Assembly (NCBI RefSeq): GCF_003581585.1
Contig: NZ_QXIR01000043.1
Location: forward strand, 1 to 35,006
Length of the DNA stretch: 35,006 bases
Direction: 5' to 3'
Origin: Bacillus salacetis
Lineage (GTDB): Bacteria; Bacillota; Bacilli; Bacillales; Bacillaceae_B
In this document: one piece after another, positions 25,671 to 33,745 of the stretch
Numbering within the stretch: position 1 is the first letter of the stretch
How the letters are laid out: each line of letters starts with the position of its first letter
Program-made: the position numbers and the translations under genes
Notes under the pieces: generated by a model
What the model was told of the DNA's origin: nothing
The model's input: only the letters and a program-made list of their open reading frames with translations
The model's database searches: none

Positions 25671-25703
25671 GAATCTCTCCTTCCTTTTCATTCGTAAATA
25701 GAG

Positions 25704-25728
25704 AAAAAGGATTGGAAAAACCAATCCT
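25704..25728 (-). terminator. Intrinsic terminator between the 61-residue gene and pucR
   Basis: On the minus strand AGGATTGG (25721-25728) pairs exactly with CCAATCCT (25708-25715) around TTTTT and is followed by TTTTTCTC. The stem touches the stop codon of the small gene and ends only about 34 bp before the pucR start. Confidence 0.8.
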
Positions 25729-25913
25729 CACTCCTTGCTGCTGAAAACGGTTAGGAATACTTCCTCATACAAAGCTTCATCTACTGATATGCAATCTTCA
25801 GTCAGGAACTTCATCACCCATTCCATCAATTCCTCATTCGTATTAAAAAACACACGCGGTCGGTCATCGGGCACCCCAAAACACACCAATAAGGAATGGC
25901 TAAGGTCTTTCAT
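25728..25913 (-). CDS. Small acidic protein of unknown function in the pyrimidine operon
   Basis: A 61-residue soluble, acidic protein (MKDLSHSLLVCFGVPDDRPRV...VDEALYEEVFLTVFSSKE) with no membrane segment or recognised motif. AAAGGAGG lies 7 bases before the ATG and it begins 15 bp after the stop of the preceding small gene, so it is clearly part of the operon. I do not recognise its family. Its place between the permease and the regulator suggests an accessory or regulatory role, but that is a guess. Confidence 0.7.
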   Translation of the reverse strand: MKDLSHSLLVCFGVPDDRPRVFFNTNEELMEWVMKFLTEDCISVDEALYEEVFLTVFSSKE

Positions 25914-25928
25914 CCAGCTCCTCCTTTG

Positions 25929-26129
25929 TCAGCCTTGAATCAATAGGTTTGAAAAATATTTGCGGGCATTGGCCGTTTTGACATGAAGAGTTGTTTTTTC
26001 TTTTTCAGGATGACTGAATAGAACAAATGCCCCGCTCAGGTTTTCACTCACTTTCTCGATTGTATATCCTTCTTGTATCAAGTAATCTATCTTATCTCTT
26101 TCTCCAAGGAATTCTTGATATTCCGACAT
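25929..26129 (-). CDS. Small protein of unknown function in the pyrimidine operon
   Basis: A 66-residue soluble protein, MSEYQEFLGERDKIDYLIQEG..., with a helical first half and a beta-like second half (AFVLFSHPEKEKTTLHVKTANARKYF). I start it at the ATG at 26129 with GGAAGGGTG before it, not at the frame start 26231. I do not recognise a family. It follows the NCS1 permease by about 110 bp and precedes the 61-residue gene by 15 bp. Confidence 0.7.
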   Translation of the reverse strand: MSEYQEFLGERDKIDYLIQEGYTIEKVSENLSGAFVLFSHPEKEKTTLHVKTANARKYFSNLLIQG

Positions 26130-26240
26130 AGTGACACCCTTCCTATAAGAAGTCCTTCGGGTTTGGCCATTCGCGCCCTCCTGATTAATTGATTTATACG
26201 ATGCAGAGGCTGCCAAGGGACGCGCTATCATTAATGGGGA

Positions 26241-27707
26241 TCAAACACCTTTTACAGCAGGTATTTCTTCCGTTACAATCTCAGGTTCAGCCGCTATTTC
26301 CCAATCCCGCCCTACAGATATGCCCAGATACTTGTCATCACTTGGATTCAAGAGCTCTGCCTGCTCATATTTTTTGAACCACCAGAATTTTGCCAGCACA
26401 TAATAACAAATGGCACCGACACCAAAACCCACAAGGAATGAAAAGCTCGGGACGAAATAGGAAGCCACCCCGCCAAGGATCCAGGAAATGAAACCTGCCA
26501 AATTGATGCCGTTCATATATTTGAACTGGCCATTTTCTTCATAGAGATCCGGCACGTTCACCCGGCGCTTTCTGATAAAATAGTAATCTGATACAAGAAT
26601 GCCGACAATGGCAGATAGTATCCCTCCTACAAATAAAAGGACGGGAATGATGATATCAAAAAGGTTCCACGGCTGAACAATAGTACCGACAACGCCTGCT
26701 GTGATGACACCTGCCCAAAACGGAAACTTCGGGCCTCCGACATTCGAGAAGATTGTTGCAGCAGGTACGATGTTTGCTGCGATATTCGTGGACCATTGTG
26801 CCAGTACGATCATCAACAGAAGCACCCCAAGAACGAAACCGCCTGCCGCTTCCTGAAGGGCAATGACAGGGTCATAATTTAGTACCGCAATATATGCGAC
26901 AGCCCCAATCATCACCATGAAGGATTGAGTGATCGGTAAAGCGACCAGATTCCCGATGATGGCGCTCCTGTTTCGCTTAAACCAATTTTTCTCATATTTA
27001 GGCGCTCTCATATATCGTGATATTGAAGGTATGTCCGCTGCCAGTGTAGCCCAGAAGCCCATATTGCTGAATATGACAACGAGGAATGCAGTAAATGCCG
27101 CACCCCCTGTCACCGGACTCTCAACCCATGACCAGATATCCCTTCCCTGTACTGCTGCTGAATCAGATAAAGACGAGTACATCCATACAGAAATCAAAAT
27201 AATCACCGGCGCGGCAAGATCGGCAAACCGTTCAACCGCTTTGATGCCAAGGGCTGTGTTGATCAACTGCAGTAAAGCAAAAATAAGGAAACAGATAAAC
27301 CAGTTATCAAATCCAAATAAGATATTCAGAATCCCATTCATGGCGGTTGCACCGAAGAACGTATTGATCCCGAACCACATTGATGCCGCCAGGCCCCGTG
27401 TCACTGATGGGATATGTGTGCCGATCGTTCCAAATGGAGCTCTCATATAAACAGGGAATGACAACCCATGCTCAACCCCGATATCCCCTGTCAAGGTGAT
27501 GAAAACCCCGATGGCCAACGATCCTATGACCGTCGCCAGAATAACCATTGGAAGCGGCAGGGAAATGACACCCGCTCCTCCGATCGCAAAGGTTGCCAGA
27601 ACTACCACCATACCTACCCACATGAATGAATAGCCGATTTTGGTTATCTTTCTATCACTTTCCCTGATGGGCAATAAATCCGGTGACTTCAAATAGCTTT
27701 TCTTCAC
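26241..27707 (-). CDS. NCS1-family nucleobase permease (uracil/thymine or hydantoin importer)
   Basis: A 488-residue transporter with about twelve membrane segments. It has NCS1 features: a hydrophilic N-terminus with SPDLLPIRESDRKIT, then GLSFPVYMRAPFGTIG in the third helix region, RGLAASMWFGINTFFGA, and MGFWATLAADIPSISRY. Relatives carry allantoin, hydantoin, cytosine or uracil with Na+ or H+. Within a pyrimidine degradation operon, uracil and thymine are the likeliest cargo, but substrate residues cannot be judged by eye. I start at the GTG at 27707 with AAGGAG about 10 bases before it; another GTG at 27716 is too close to that site. Confidence 0.88.
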   Translation of the reverse strand: MKKSYLKSPDLLPIRESDRKITKIGYSFMWVGMVVVLATFAIGGAGVISLPLPMVILATVIGSLAIGVFITLTGDIGVEHGLSFPVYMRAPFGTIGTHIPSVTRGLAASMWFGINTFFGATAMNGILNILFGFDNWFICFLIFALLQLINTALGIKAVERFADLAAPVIILISVWMYSSLSDSAAVQGRDIWSWVESPVTGGAAFTAFLVVIFSNMGFWATLAADIPSISRYMRAPKYEKNWFKRNRSAIIGNLVALPITQSFMVMIGAVAYIAVLNYDPVIALQEAAGGFVLGVLLLMIVLAQWSTNIAANIVPAATIFSNVGGPKFPFWAGVITAGVVGTIVQPWNLFDIIIPVLLFVGGILSAIVGILVSDYYFIRKRRVNVPDLYEENGQFKYMNGINLAGFISWILGGVASYFVPSFSFLVGFGVGAICYYVLAKFWWFKKYEQAELLNPSDDKYLGISVGRDWEIAAEPEIVTEEIPAVKGV

Positions 27708-27844
27708 AATGAACACTCTCCTTCGTTTGCTTCTAAAGGCAAAACCTTACGATTCAAGAGAGGCAGGAACCCGGGTACATACTCCTCTGGACTGACTGCA
27801 GGAGCTGTTCAAGGAATAATGGCAATAATTAAATGTAAAAGGTA

Positions 27845-29272
27845 CTAGGAATTGGCAGATTGGAAAGCCCCGTTCTCTTCTAATTGATGGCCGTACTTTG
27901 CTCTCTTTATATATTTTCCCATCCCGGTCTTCCCTGTGAACTGTTTGTTTTCCACTACAAATTCACCTCTCGATAGAACGGAAACCGGTTCGCCTTTCAC
28001 CTTCATTCCCTCAAATGGATTGTAGTCTGCTGCCATATGATGTGTATCAGCAGAAAGGATTCTCTCTGCATTGGGATCAAAGATGACCAGGTCCGCATCT
28101 GACCCTACAGCAATCGTCCCTTTTTTAGGGTATAACCCAAAAAGCTTCGCACTTCGTGTAGACATAATATCAACAAACTGATTCAGGGAAATCCTTCCTT
28201 TGTCCACCCCTTCAGAAAATAATATGGATACACGGTCTTCAATAATCGGGCCCCCATTCGGAATCTTGGTGAAATCGCCTTTCCCAAGATCTTTCTGCCC
28301 TTCGAAATCAAAGGAGCATTGATCCGATCCCAACGTCTGCAGCTGACCGCTTTTCAGGGCATTCCACAAAACCTCCTGGTTCCATTTCTCCCGCAGCGGC
28401 GGCGACCAAACATATTTTGCTCCTTCAAAATTCGGCCTTTCAAGATAGGATTGATCAAGAACCAGATACTGAGGACAGGTTTCCCCCCAAACATTCAGGC
28501 CCTTGCTTCGCGCTGAGGCAATCTGATCAACCGCTTCCGCACAGGAAACATGAACAACATACAACTGGGAGTCTGCCAGTCCGGTTAATGTCGCGGCCCT
28601 TCCAGTCGCCTCACCTTCCAATTCCGGCGGCCTCGTTAAAGCATGATAAATCGGATCCGTATTCCCCTCACTTAAAGCTTTTTCGGTTAAGAATTCAATG
28701 ACATCCCCGTTCTCTGCATGAACCATGACCAGGGCACCGAGATCTTTAGCAGCCACCAATGTTCTAAAAAGCGTTTCATCATCAGCCTGAAATACATTTT
28801 TATAGGCCATGAAAACTTTGAATGATGTGATGCCTTCTTTATCAATTACTTCCGGCAGCTGTTTCAGGACTTCCTCATTGATTTCCCCGATCATCAGGTG
28901 GAAGCTGTAATCAATGACAGCTTTTTCCCTTGATTTTGCATGCCACGTATCAATGGCCGTTTTCAGAGGCTCCCCTTTATCCGTCAGACAGAAATCAATC
29001 AGGGTCGTAGTACCCCCAAAAGCCGCAGCAATCGTGCCCGTCTCAAAGTCATCCTTCGATACTGTGCCACCAAACGGCATCTCCAGGTGGGTATGCGGGT
29101 CTACACCACCAGGAAAAATATAATTCCCCTCAGCGTCAATGACTTCTGCATCTTCACCAGCATGTTCAAGGTTCTTCCCTATTGCCGCAACCCTTCCTTC
29201 TTCGATAAGAATATCTGCCCGATACGTATCCGAAGCCGTCACAATTGTTCCATTCCGAATTATCTTTCTCAT
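27845..29272 (-). CDS. hydA: Dihydropyrimidinase / D-hydantoinase
   Basis: A 475-residue cyclic amidohydrolase that opens dihydrouracil to N-carbamoyl-beta-alanine. The binuclear metal site is complete: His60 and His62 in DPHTH, carboxylated Lys152 in SFKVFMAYK, His185 in MVHAEN, His241 in VHVSC and Asp317 in GSDQC. Tyr157 is the substrate-contacting tyrosine. These residues sit exactly two positions later than in Geobacillus D-hydantoinase as I recall it. It follows preA by 13 bp. With PreTA and the ureidopropionase in the same operon, the physiological role is pyrimidine degradation rather than hydantoin use. Confidence 0.95.
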   Translation of the reverse strand: MRKIIRNGTIVTASDTYRADILIEEGRVAAIGKNLEHAGEDAEVIDAEGNYIFPGGVDPHTHLEMPFGGTVSKDDFETGTIAAAFGGTTTLIDFCLTDKGEPLKTAIDTWHAKSREKAVIDYSFHLMIGEINEEVLKQLPEVIDKEGITSFKVFMAYKNVFQADDETLFRTLVAAKDLGALVMVHAENGDVIEFLTEKALSEGNTDPIYHALTRPPELEGEATGRAATLTGLADSQLYVVHVSCAEAVDQIASARSKGLNVWGETCPQYLVLDQSYLERPNFEGAKYVWSPPLREKWNQEVLWNALKSGQLQTLGSDQCSFDFEGQKDLGKGDFTKIPNGGPIIEDRVSILFSEGVDKGRISLNQFVDIMSTRSAKLFGLYPKKGTIAVGSDADLVIFDPNAERILSADTHHMAADYNPFEGMKVKGEPVSVLSRGEFVVENKQFTGKTGMGKYIKRAKYGHQLEENGAFQSANS

Positions 29273-29285
29273 CTCTCCACCTCCA

Positions 29286-30572
29286 TTATTTCACTGCGTC
29301 GATACCGCAGCCAGCAAGTTTCCCTACAGCATTCTGGCGTTCATTCCAAGTCATCGGCATATGTCCGCTTGGAACTTCGATCATATCAATAGCCCCATCG
29401 ACAGGGCATACGATTGAACACAGATTACACCCGACACAATCTTCTTCCCTTACCTTAAGATAGTTGTTACCATTAGGATCTTTCAGCATATCGATGCACT
29501 GGTGAGAGGTATCTTCACAAGCAATATGGCACTTATTGCAGTTGATGCAGACATCTGTATTGATTTTTGCCACTACACTGTAGTTCAAATCGAGATTGCC
29601 CCAGTCGCTATATTTAGGAACAGATTTCCCTATAATATCCTGAACAGAAGCAATCCCTTTTCTATCAAGATAGTTATTCAGCCCGTCAATCATGTCCTCT
29701 ACAATCCGGAAACCATGATGCATGGCAGCAGTGCATACCTGCACACCCGAAGCCCCCATCAGCATGAATTCGACGGCATCCTGCCAGTTGGAAACACCCC
29801 CCATTCCTGAAATCGGGACATTGATCCCCGGGTTCCTTGCACATTCCCCTACCATATTCAAAGAAATAGGTTTCACTGCAGGTCCGCAATAACCTCCGTG
29901 CGCCCCTTTTCCCGCTACATGCGGGATCGTGTTCCAAGTTTCCAGGTCAACCCCCGCCAAACTGTTAATAGTATTGATCATGCTCACCGCATCTGCGCCT
30001 CCCCGGACTGCTGCTGCCGCAGTGACGGTGATGTCGGTGATATTTGGTGTCAATTTAACAATTACCGGAGTAGCGGCGGCTTCTTTTACCCAATAGGTCT
30101 GCTTTTCCACCAGCTCAGGAACCTGGCCTGAAGCAGAACCCATCCCCCTTTCAGCCATTCCATGAGGACATCCGAAGTTCAATTCCAGCCCATCGACTCC
30201 AACCTCTTCAACTTTCTTGACTATTTCATGCCATTTCTCCTGCTTTGGCTCCACCATCAAAGAAGCGATGATCGCACGGTCTGGAAAGCGTTTCTTCGTT
30301 TCATGAATTTCCTTGAGGTTGACCTCTAACGGCCGGTCTGTTATCAATTCGATATTGTTAAATCCTGCTACTCTCTGCCCGTTAAAACTTACAGCCGCAA
30401 ACCTTGATGAAACATTGATGATCGGCTCCCCCAGGGTTTTCCATACAGCACCGCCCCAACCAGCCTCAAATGCCCTCTGCACTTGATATCCCGAGTTTGT
30501 CGGCGGTGCAGATGCCAGCCAGAAAGGATTGGGTGATTCAATACCTGCTAAATCAATTGCTAAATTTGCCAT
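29286..30572 (-). CDS. preA: NAD-dependent dihydropyrimidine dehydrogenase, subunit PreA
   Basis: A 428-residue catalytic subunit that reduces uracil and thymine at an FMN site. A TIM-barrel domain of the dihydroorotate dehydrogenase type holds the active-site loop NFGCPHGMAERGMG with Cys135, equivalent to the catalytic Cys of mammalian DPD. The C-terminus binds two [4Fe-4S] clusters: Cys342, 345, 348, 352 with Cys359 nearby, and Cys379, 382, 385, 389. I start at the ATG at 30572 with GAGGGGGA upstream. It lies 26 bp after preT, with which it forms the PreTA complex; together they equal the single-chain eukaryotic enzyme. Confidence 0.96.
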   Translation of the reverse strand: MANLAIDLAGIESPNPFWLASAPPTNSGYQVQRAFEAGWGGAVWKTLGEPIINVSSRFAAVSFNGQRVAGFNNIELITDRPLEVNLKEIHETKKRFPDRAIIASLMVEPKQEKWHEIVKKVEEVGVDGLELNFGCPHGMAERGMGSASGQVPELVEKQTYWVKEAAATPVIVKLTPNITDITVTAAAAVRGGADAVSMINTINSLAGVDLETWNTIPHVAGKGAHGGYCGPAVKPISLNMVGECARNPGINVPISGMGGVSNWQDAVEFMLMGASGVQVCTAAMHHGFRIVEDMIDGLNNYLDRKGIASVQDIIGKSVPKYSDWGNLDLNYSVVAKINTDVCINCNKCHIACEDTSHQCIDMLKDPNGNNYLKVREEDCVGCNLCSIVCPVDGAIDMIEVPSGHMPMTWNERQNAVGKLAGCGIDAVK

Positions 30573-30598
30573 TAGATCCCCCTCTATCTGCATTTAAT

Positions 30599-31948
30599 TC
30601 AATGAACTTCAGCAAACTGATGATGCAGATGATAGGCTGCTTGTTTTCCTTGTTCTGCAGCGGTTACCACCATCGCTTCTCCTGTGCCTTTCCCAAAAAC
30701 AATATCCCCGCAAGCAAATATCTTCGGATTGGAAGTCTGATAGGTCTCCCGGTCCACCTTGACGACTCCGTTTTGATGCTGAAGGCCGAACTGGTCGATA
30801 AGGGACAGATGCCTGGTCTGGCCGATGGCTTTGATGACTGCATCTGCAGGTAAAACAAATTCCGATCCATTAACGGGAACTGGCCTTCTCCGCCCATCAT
30901 CCCCCTGCTCATCCAGTTCCATCCTGATACATTCGATTCCTGTCACCTTGCCTTCCTTGCTGCCAATGATCCTTTTGGGAGCTGTGAGCCAGCGGAATTC
31001 GACTCCATCCTGCTTTGCGAACTCATACTCAAAGTTGTATGCTGTCATTTCTGCTTGTGTACGGCGGTAAAGGATCTTCACATTATGTGCCCCTAACCGG
31101 ACTGAACAGGTTGCTCCATCAATGGCGGTGTTGCCGGCACCAATTACAATCACTCTTTTGCCGATATATCCCTCCGGAAGCTTTCCGCTCTTGGTTGCTT
31201 TTACAAACTCTATCGCATCATGAACCCCTGCCAGTTCCTCTCCTTCAACTCCTAGATCCGGCACATGCGCCATTCCTGCGGCGAGAATGATGAAGTCATG
31301 TTGATGTGTTAACTCTTCAGCAGAAATATCCCTGCCGATTCTGGTATTCGTCTTGATCTCAACATTCAACTTTTTGACCTGATCGACTTCCCAGAAAGAA
31401 ACTGACCGGGGCAGACGGAACGATACAATTCCATAGGTATTGAGTCCTCCTGCTTCTTTTTCCGCTTCATAAATCGTTACGGCATAACCGAACCTTGCCA
31501 ACTCCCTTGCCGCGGATAAACCGGCCGGTCCTCCGCCGATGATTCCGACCGTCTTCCCATTTGGTTCACCAGCCTTAAAGAGAACCTCTTCATTATGCCT
31601 TGCCCAGTCTGTGGCATACCTTTGCAAATCACCGATCATGACCGGTTTAGTAGAGTGATTCAGCACACAAGCCCCTTCACAAAGTTCCTCTGTTGGACAA
31701 ACACGCGAGCAGCTTGCTCCCACCGGGTTTGAGAGCATAATGGTTCTTGCTGAGCCCTTTAAATTACCTGAGGAAATCTTCTTAATAAATGATGGTATGT
31801 CAATCCCTGTCGGACATGCCTGGATGCATGGCGCATCATAACAGTACAAACAGCGGTTAGCTTCTTCTTCAGCTTCCCTGCTGGAAAAACCGTCTTTGGC
31901 TTCCAGGAAGTTATTCTCAAGATCAAGAAATGATAAACTAGTAGACAC
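30599..31948 (-). CDS. preT: NAD-dependent dihydropyrimidine dehydrogenase, subunit PreT
   Basis: A 449-residue electron-input subunit related to the small subunit of glutamate synthase. The N-terminal region carries two cysteine clusters (Cys33, 36, 41, 45 and Cys80, 84, 90, 94) for [4Fe-4S] centres. The FAD motif is GGGPAG (138-143) and the NAD(P)H motif GAGNTA (270-275), with a second FAD contact at ACGDIVFGKGTGEAMV. It passes electrons from NADH to PreA. It starts at a GTG with GGGGGGAAG upstream. It follows the ureidopropionase gene by about 190 bp; that gap holds nothing else that I can see. Confidence 0.95.
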   Translation of the reverse strand: MSTSLSFLDLENNFLEAKDGFSSREAEEEANRCLYCYDAPCIQACPTGIDIPSFIKKISSGNLKGSARTIMLSNPVGASCSRVCPTEELCEGACVLNHSTKPVMIGDLQRYATDWARHNEEVLFKAGEPNGKTVGIIGGGPAGLSAARELARFGYAVTIYEAEKEAGGLNTYGIVSFRLPRSVSFWEVDQVKKLNVEIKTNTRIGRDISAEELTHQHDFIILAAGMAHVPDLGVEGEELAGVHDAIEFVKATKSGKLPEGYIGKRVIVIGAGNTAIDGATCSVRLGAHNVKILYRRTQAEMTAYNFEYEFAKQDGVEFRWLTAPKRIIGSKEGKVTGIECIRMELDEQGDDGRRRPVPVNGSEFVLPADAVIKAIGQTRHLSLIDQFGLQHQNGVVKVDRETYQTSNPKIFACGDIVFGKGTGEAMVVTAAEQGKQAAYHLHHQFAEVH

Positions 31949-32139
31949 TTAGGCTTCCCCCCGTCCGCTTCTATATGATTAGTAAAACCGCATTTCATTC
32001 AAATATTTGGTACACAGCAGAAAATAAAGATTGCCGGCATTTTCTGAAAGAACCATTAAATGGGCAGCTAATAGATTTCAGTCTGAAAGGCAGACCTGGC
32101 GAATCCACCACATATCAGCCAGCCAAAAAAATTTTTTGT

Positions 32140-33030
32140 TCAAGGGAGCAGCGCCGTCATCTCACTATAGGTTTCAGGTCTGCGGTCACGATAGAACTGC
32201 CATGTATCCCTGACTTCCCTGATTAACTTCTTGTTCATCTCTCCAATGACCACTTCATCGCTGTCACGGCTTCCTATCGAGACAAAACTGCCGCGGGGAT
32301 CAACAAGGTAGGACTGGCCGTAGAATTCTCCCATATTCCACGGGCCCTCATAGCCCACACGGTTGATTGCACCTAAATAGTAGCCGTTTGCAACGGCATG
32401 TGCCGGCTGTTCCAGCTTCCATAAATACTCTGAAAGCCCTGCTACCGTTGCTGATGGATTAAATACCACTTCCGCTCCTTTCAATCCCAGCAAACGTGCA
32501 CCCTCAGGGAAATGGCGGTCATAACAAATGTACACACCGACCTTAGCGTACGCCGTGTCAAAGACAGGATAGCCAAGATTGCCGGGCTTAAAGTAGTATT
32601 TTTCCCAGAACCCATACCCTTTTTCCCCTACTCCGACGTGTGGAATATGCTGCTTCCGGTACTTTCCGAGATAAGAACCATCCGCGTCAATGACCGCAGC
32701 CGTATTGTAATATGTAGCAATCCCTTCCCTTTCATAAATGGGCAGGACAATGACCACCTTTAATTCTTTCGCTAAATCCTGAAATCTTTTTGTGGTCGGC
32801 CCATTGGGAATTTCCTCTGCGGAATCATACCATTTCGGGTTCTGTTCTGAACAAAAATACGGTCCATAGAATATTTCCTGCAGACAGATGATCCTGGCCC
32901 CCTTTTCCGCCGCCTCTTTAACCAATGCAACGTGTTTCTTGATTGCCGCCTCTTTATGAACCTCCACCGGTTCAATTCCATCAACATCATGTGCTGCCTG
33001 TATCAATCCGATTTTGACTTTATCCGCCAT
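32140..33030 (-). CDS. Nitrilase-superfamily beta-ureidopropionase
   Basis: A 296-residue carbon-nitrogen hydrolase that releases beta-alanine, CO2 and ammonia from N-carbamoyl-beta-alanine. The catalytic triad is Glu52 (CLQEIFYG), Lys126 (YRKQHIP) and Cys169 (YICYDRHFPEG). The length and motifs fit the beta-ureidopropionase/N-carbamoyl amidase branch; the adjoining dihydropyrimidinase and preTA make the assignment firm. A related reading is N-carbamoyl-D-amino acid hydrolase or polyamine amidase. GAGGGGGAA precedes the ATG, and a cre site lies about 29 bp upstream. It is the first gene of the operon. Confidence 0.9.
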   Translation of the reverse strand: MADKVKIGLIQAAHDVDGIEPVEVHKEAAIKKHVALVKEAAEKGARIICLQEIFYGPYFCSEQNPKWYDSAEEIPNGPTTKRFQDLAKELKVVIVLPIYEREGIATYYNTAAVIDADGSYLGKYRKQHIPHVGVGEKGYGFWEKYYFKPGNLGYPVFDTAYAKVGVYICYDRHFPEGARLLGLKGAEVVFNPSATVAGLSEYLWKLEQPAHAVANGYYLGAINRVGYEGPWNMGEFYGQSYLVDPRGSFVSIGSRDSDEVVIGEMNKKLIREVRDTWQFYRDRRPETYSEMTALLP

Positions 33031-33058
33031 AATGATTCCCCCTCAAAGTTGATTTTTA

Positions 33059-33073
33059 TAGAAAGCGCTTTCA
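33059..33073. promoter_or_regulatory. cre site (CcpA operator)
   Basis: TAGAAAGCGCTTTCA fits the cre consensus WTGNAANCGNWNNCW at 14 of 15 positions and contains the perfect palindrome GAAAGCGCTTTC. It is 29-43 bases before the ureidopropionase start, within the likely promoter or leader, where CcpA would repress in the presence of glucose. Confidence 0.8.
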
Positions 33074-33118
33074 ATCCATCAGGGATATATTCAGCGCGAT
33101 CCCGCATTCTCGTACCAC

Positions 33119-33340
33119 TTGTCTGAATATTTAGGTAATTCACTTCATTTTAACTCTGGCAAGGAATGAAAACACTATACATTCTGTAACATGAGACCGT
33201 TAGTTGATTTGTCACTTTGTCATTTCATTTCTCTTTGGTCTTTACCTATCACCCTAGCACAGACAATTTACGAATTTTGTAAAACAAGCTCTGCAATTCA
33301 AAATTAAAATCCACGATTTCTCGACAGTTTGTCTGAATAT
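33119..33340. promoter_or_regulatory. Cluster of TTGTCTG motifs, candidate PucR-type operators
   Basis: The 12-base sequence TTGTCTGAATAT occurs at 33119-33130 and again at 33329-33340, with TTGTCTG in inverted orientation at 33260-33266. The 11-base ACAGTTTGTCT at 33324-33334 recurs on the minus strand before mmsA (24017-24027). Repetition in the control region of an operon carrying its own PucR gene suggests an operator; this is inference. Confidence 0.4.
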
Positions 33341-33473
33341 CTGTTAATTTTACTCATGCACTATTGGTCTTCACCACGAAAAATCCGAATTTCCAACTAA
33401 CCTTTACAAAGCGGGTACTACTAACTCATCTCTATAAAGCAGCCGCAACTTTATAGCAGGGAATAATACACAC

Positions 33474-33500
33474 AAAAAACCCGGACAGGCAGTCCGGGTT
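33474..33500 (-). terminator. Intrinsic terminator after iadA
   Basis: On the minus strand AACCCGGAC (33492-33500 complement) pairs with GTCCGGGTT (33478-33486 complement) around five bases and is followed by TTTTTTGTGTG. It lies about 245 bp after the iadA stop and insulates the pyrimidine operon. Confidence 0.85.
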
Positions 33501-33745
33501 TACTCACTAGGCTGATATACTGCAAAAATTTAAAAATCCATAAACAAATTTGTAAATAAAGATGAAAAAAGCTGGCCTCACGGTTGAACAATAACCCTTT
33601 CAGTATCCAAGGGGGGAATCCTCTTTTAGGGATCCTTCGTAAATACGCAATCATGCCACTCGAAAACAGTTTCCAAAAACGTCCCAAGTGAGGGATTCTT
33701 CTTGTCCTTCGATAAAGAATTAATTTAACAGCACGGTGAGGGCCT

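Larger units (their letters stand above)
33031..33745. other. Control region of the pyrimidine operon plus iadA trailer
   Basis: A 715-bp stretch. The left half (33031-33470) is the leader of the pyrimidine operon: a cre site (33059-33073) and several copies of a TTGTCTG-type motif (33119, 33260 inverted, 33329) plus two TTTGTCA (33208, 33216). The right half lies after iadA and holds its terminator at 33474-33500 and about 245 bp in which a frame of 100 codons overlaps the iadA stop; I do not regard that as a gene. Confidence 0.55.

Noticed and set aside
32918..32930. TTAACCAATGCAA, 12 of 13 match to the B. subtilis PucR box
   Set aside because: It lies inside the ureidopropionase coding sequence, downstream of the start, and encodes ordinary residues; a chance match is likely.
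33098..33120. Possible sigma-54 promoter (TGGTAC...TGC) before the pyrimidine operon
   Set aside because: Spacing between GG and GC is one base short and there is no enhancer-binding regulator nearby; PucR proteins act with sigma-A.
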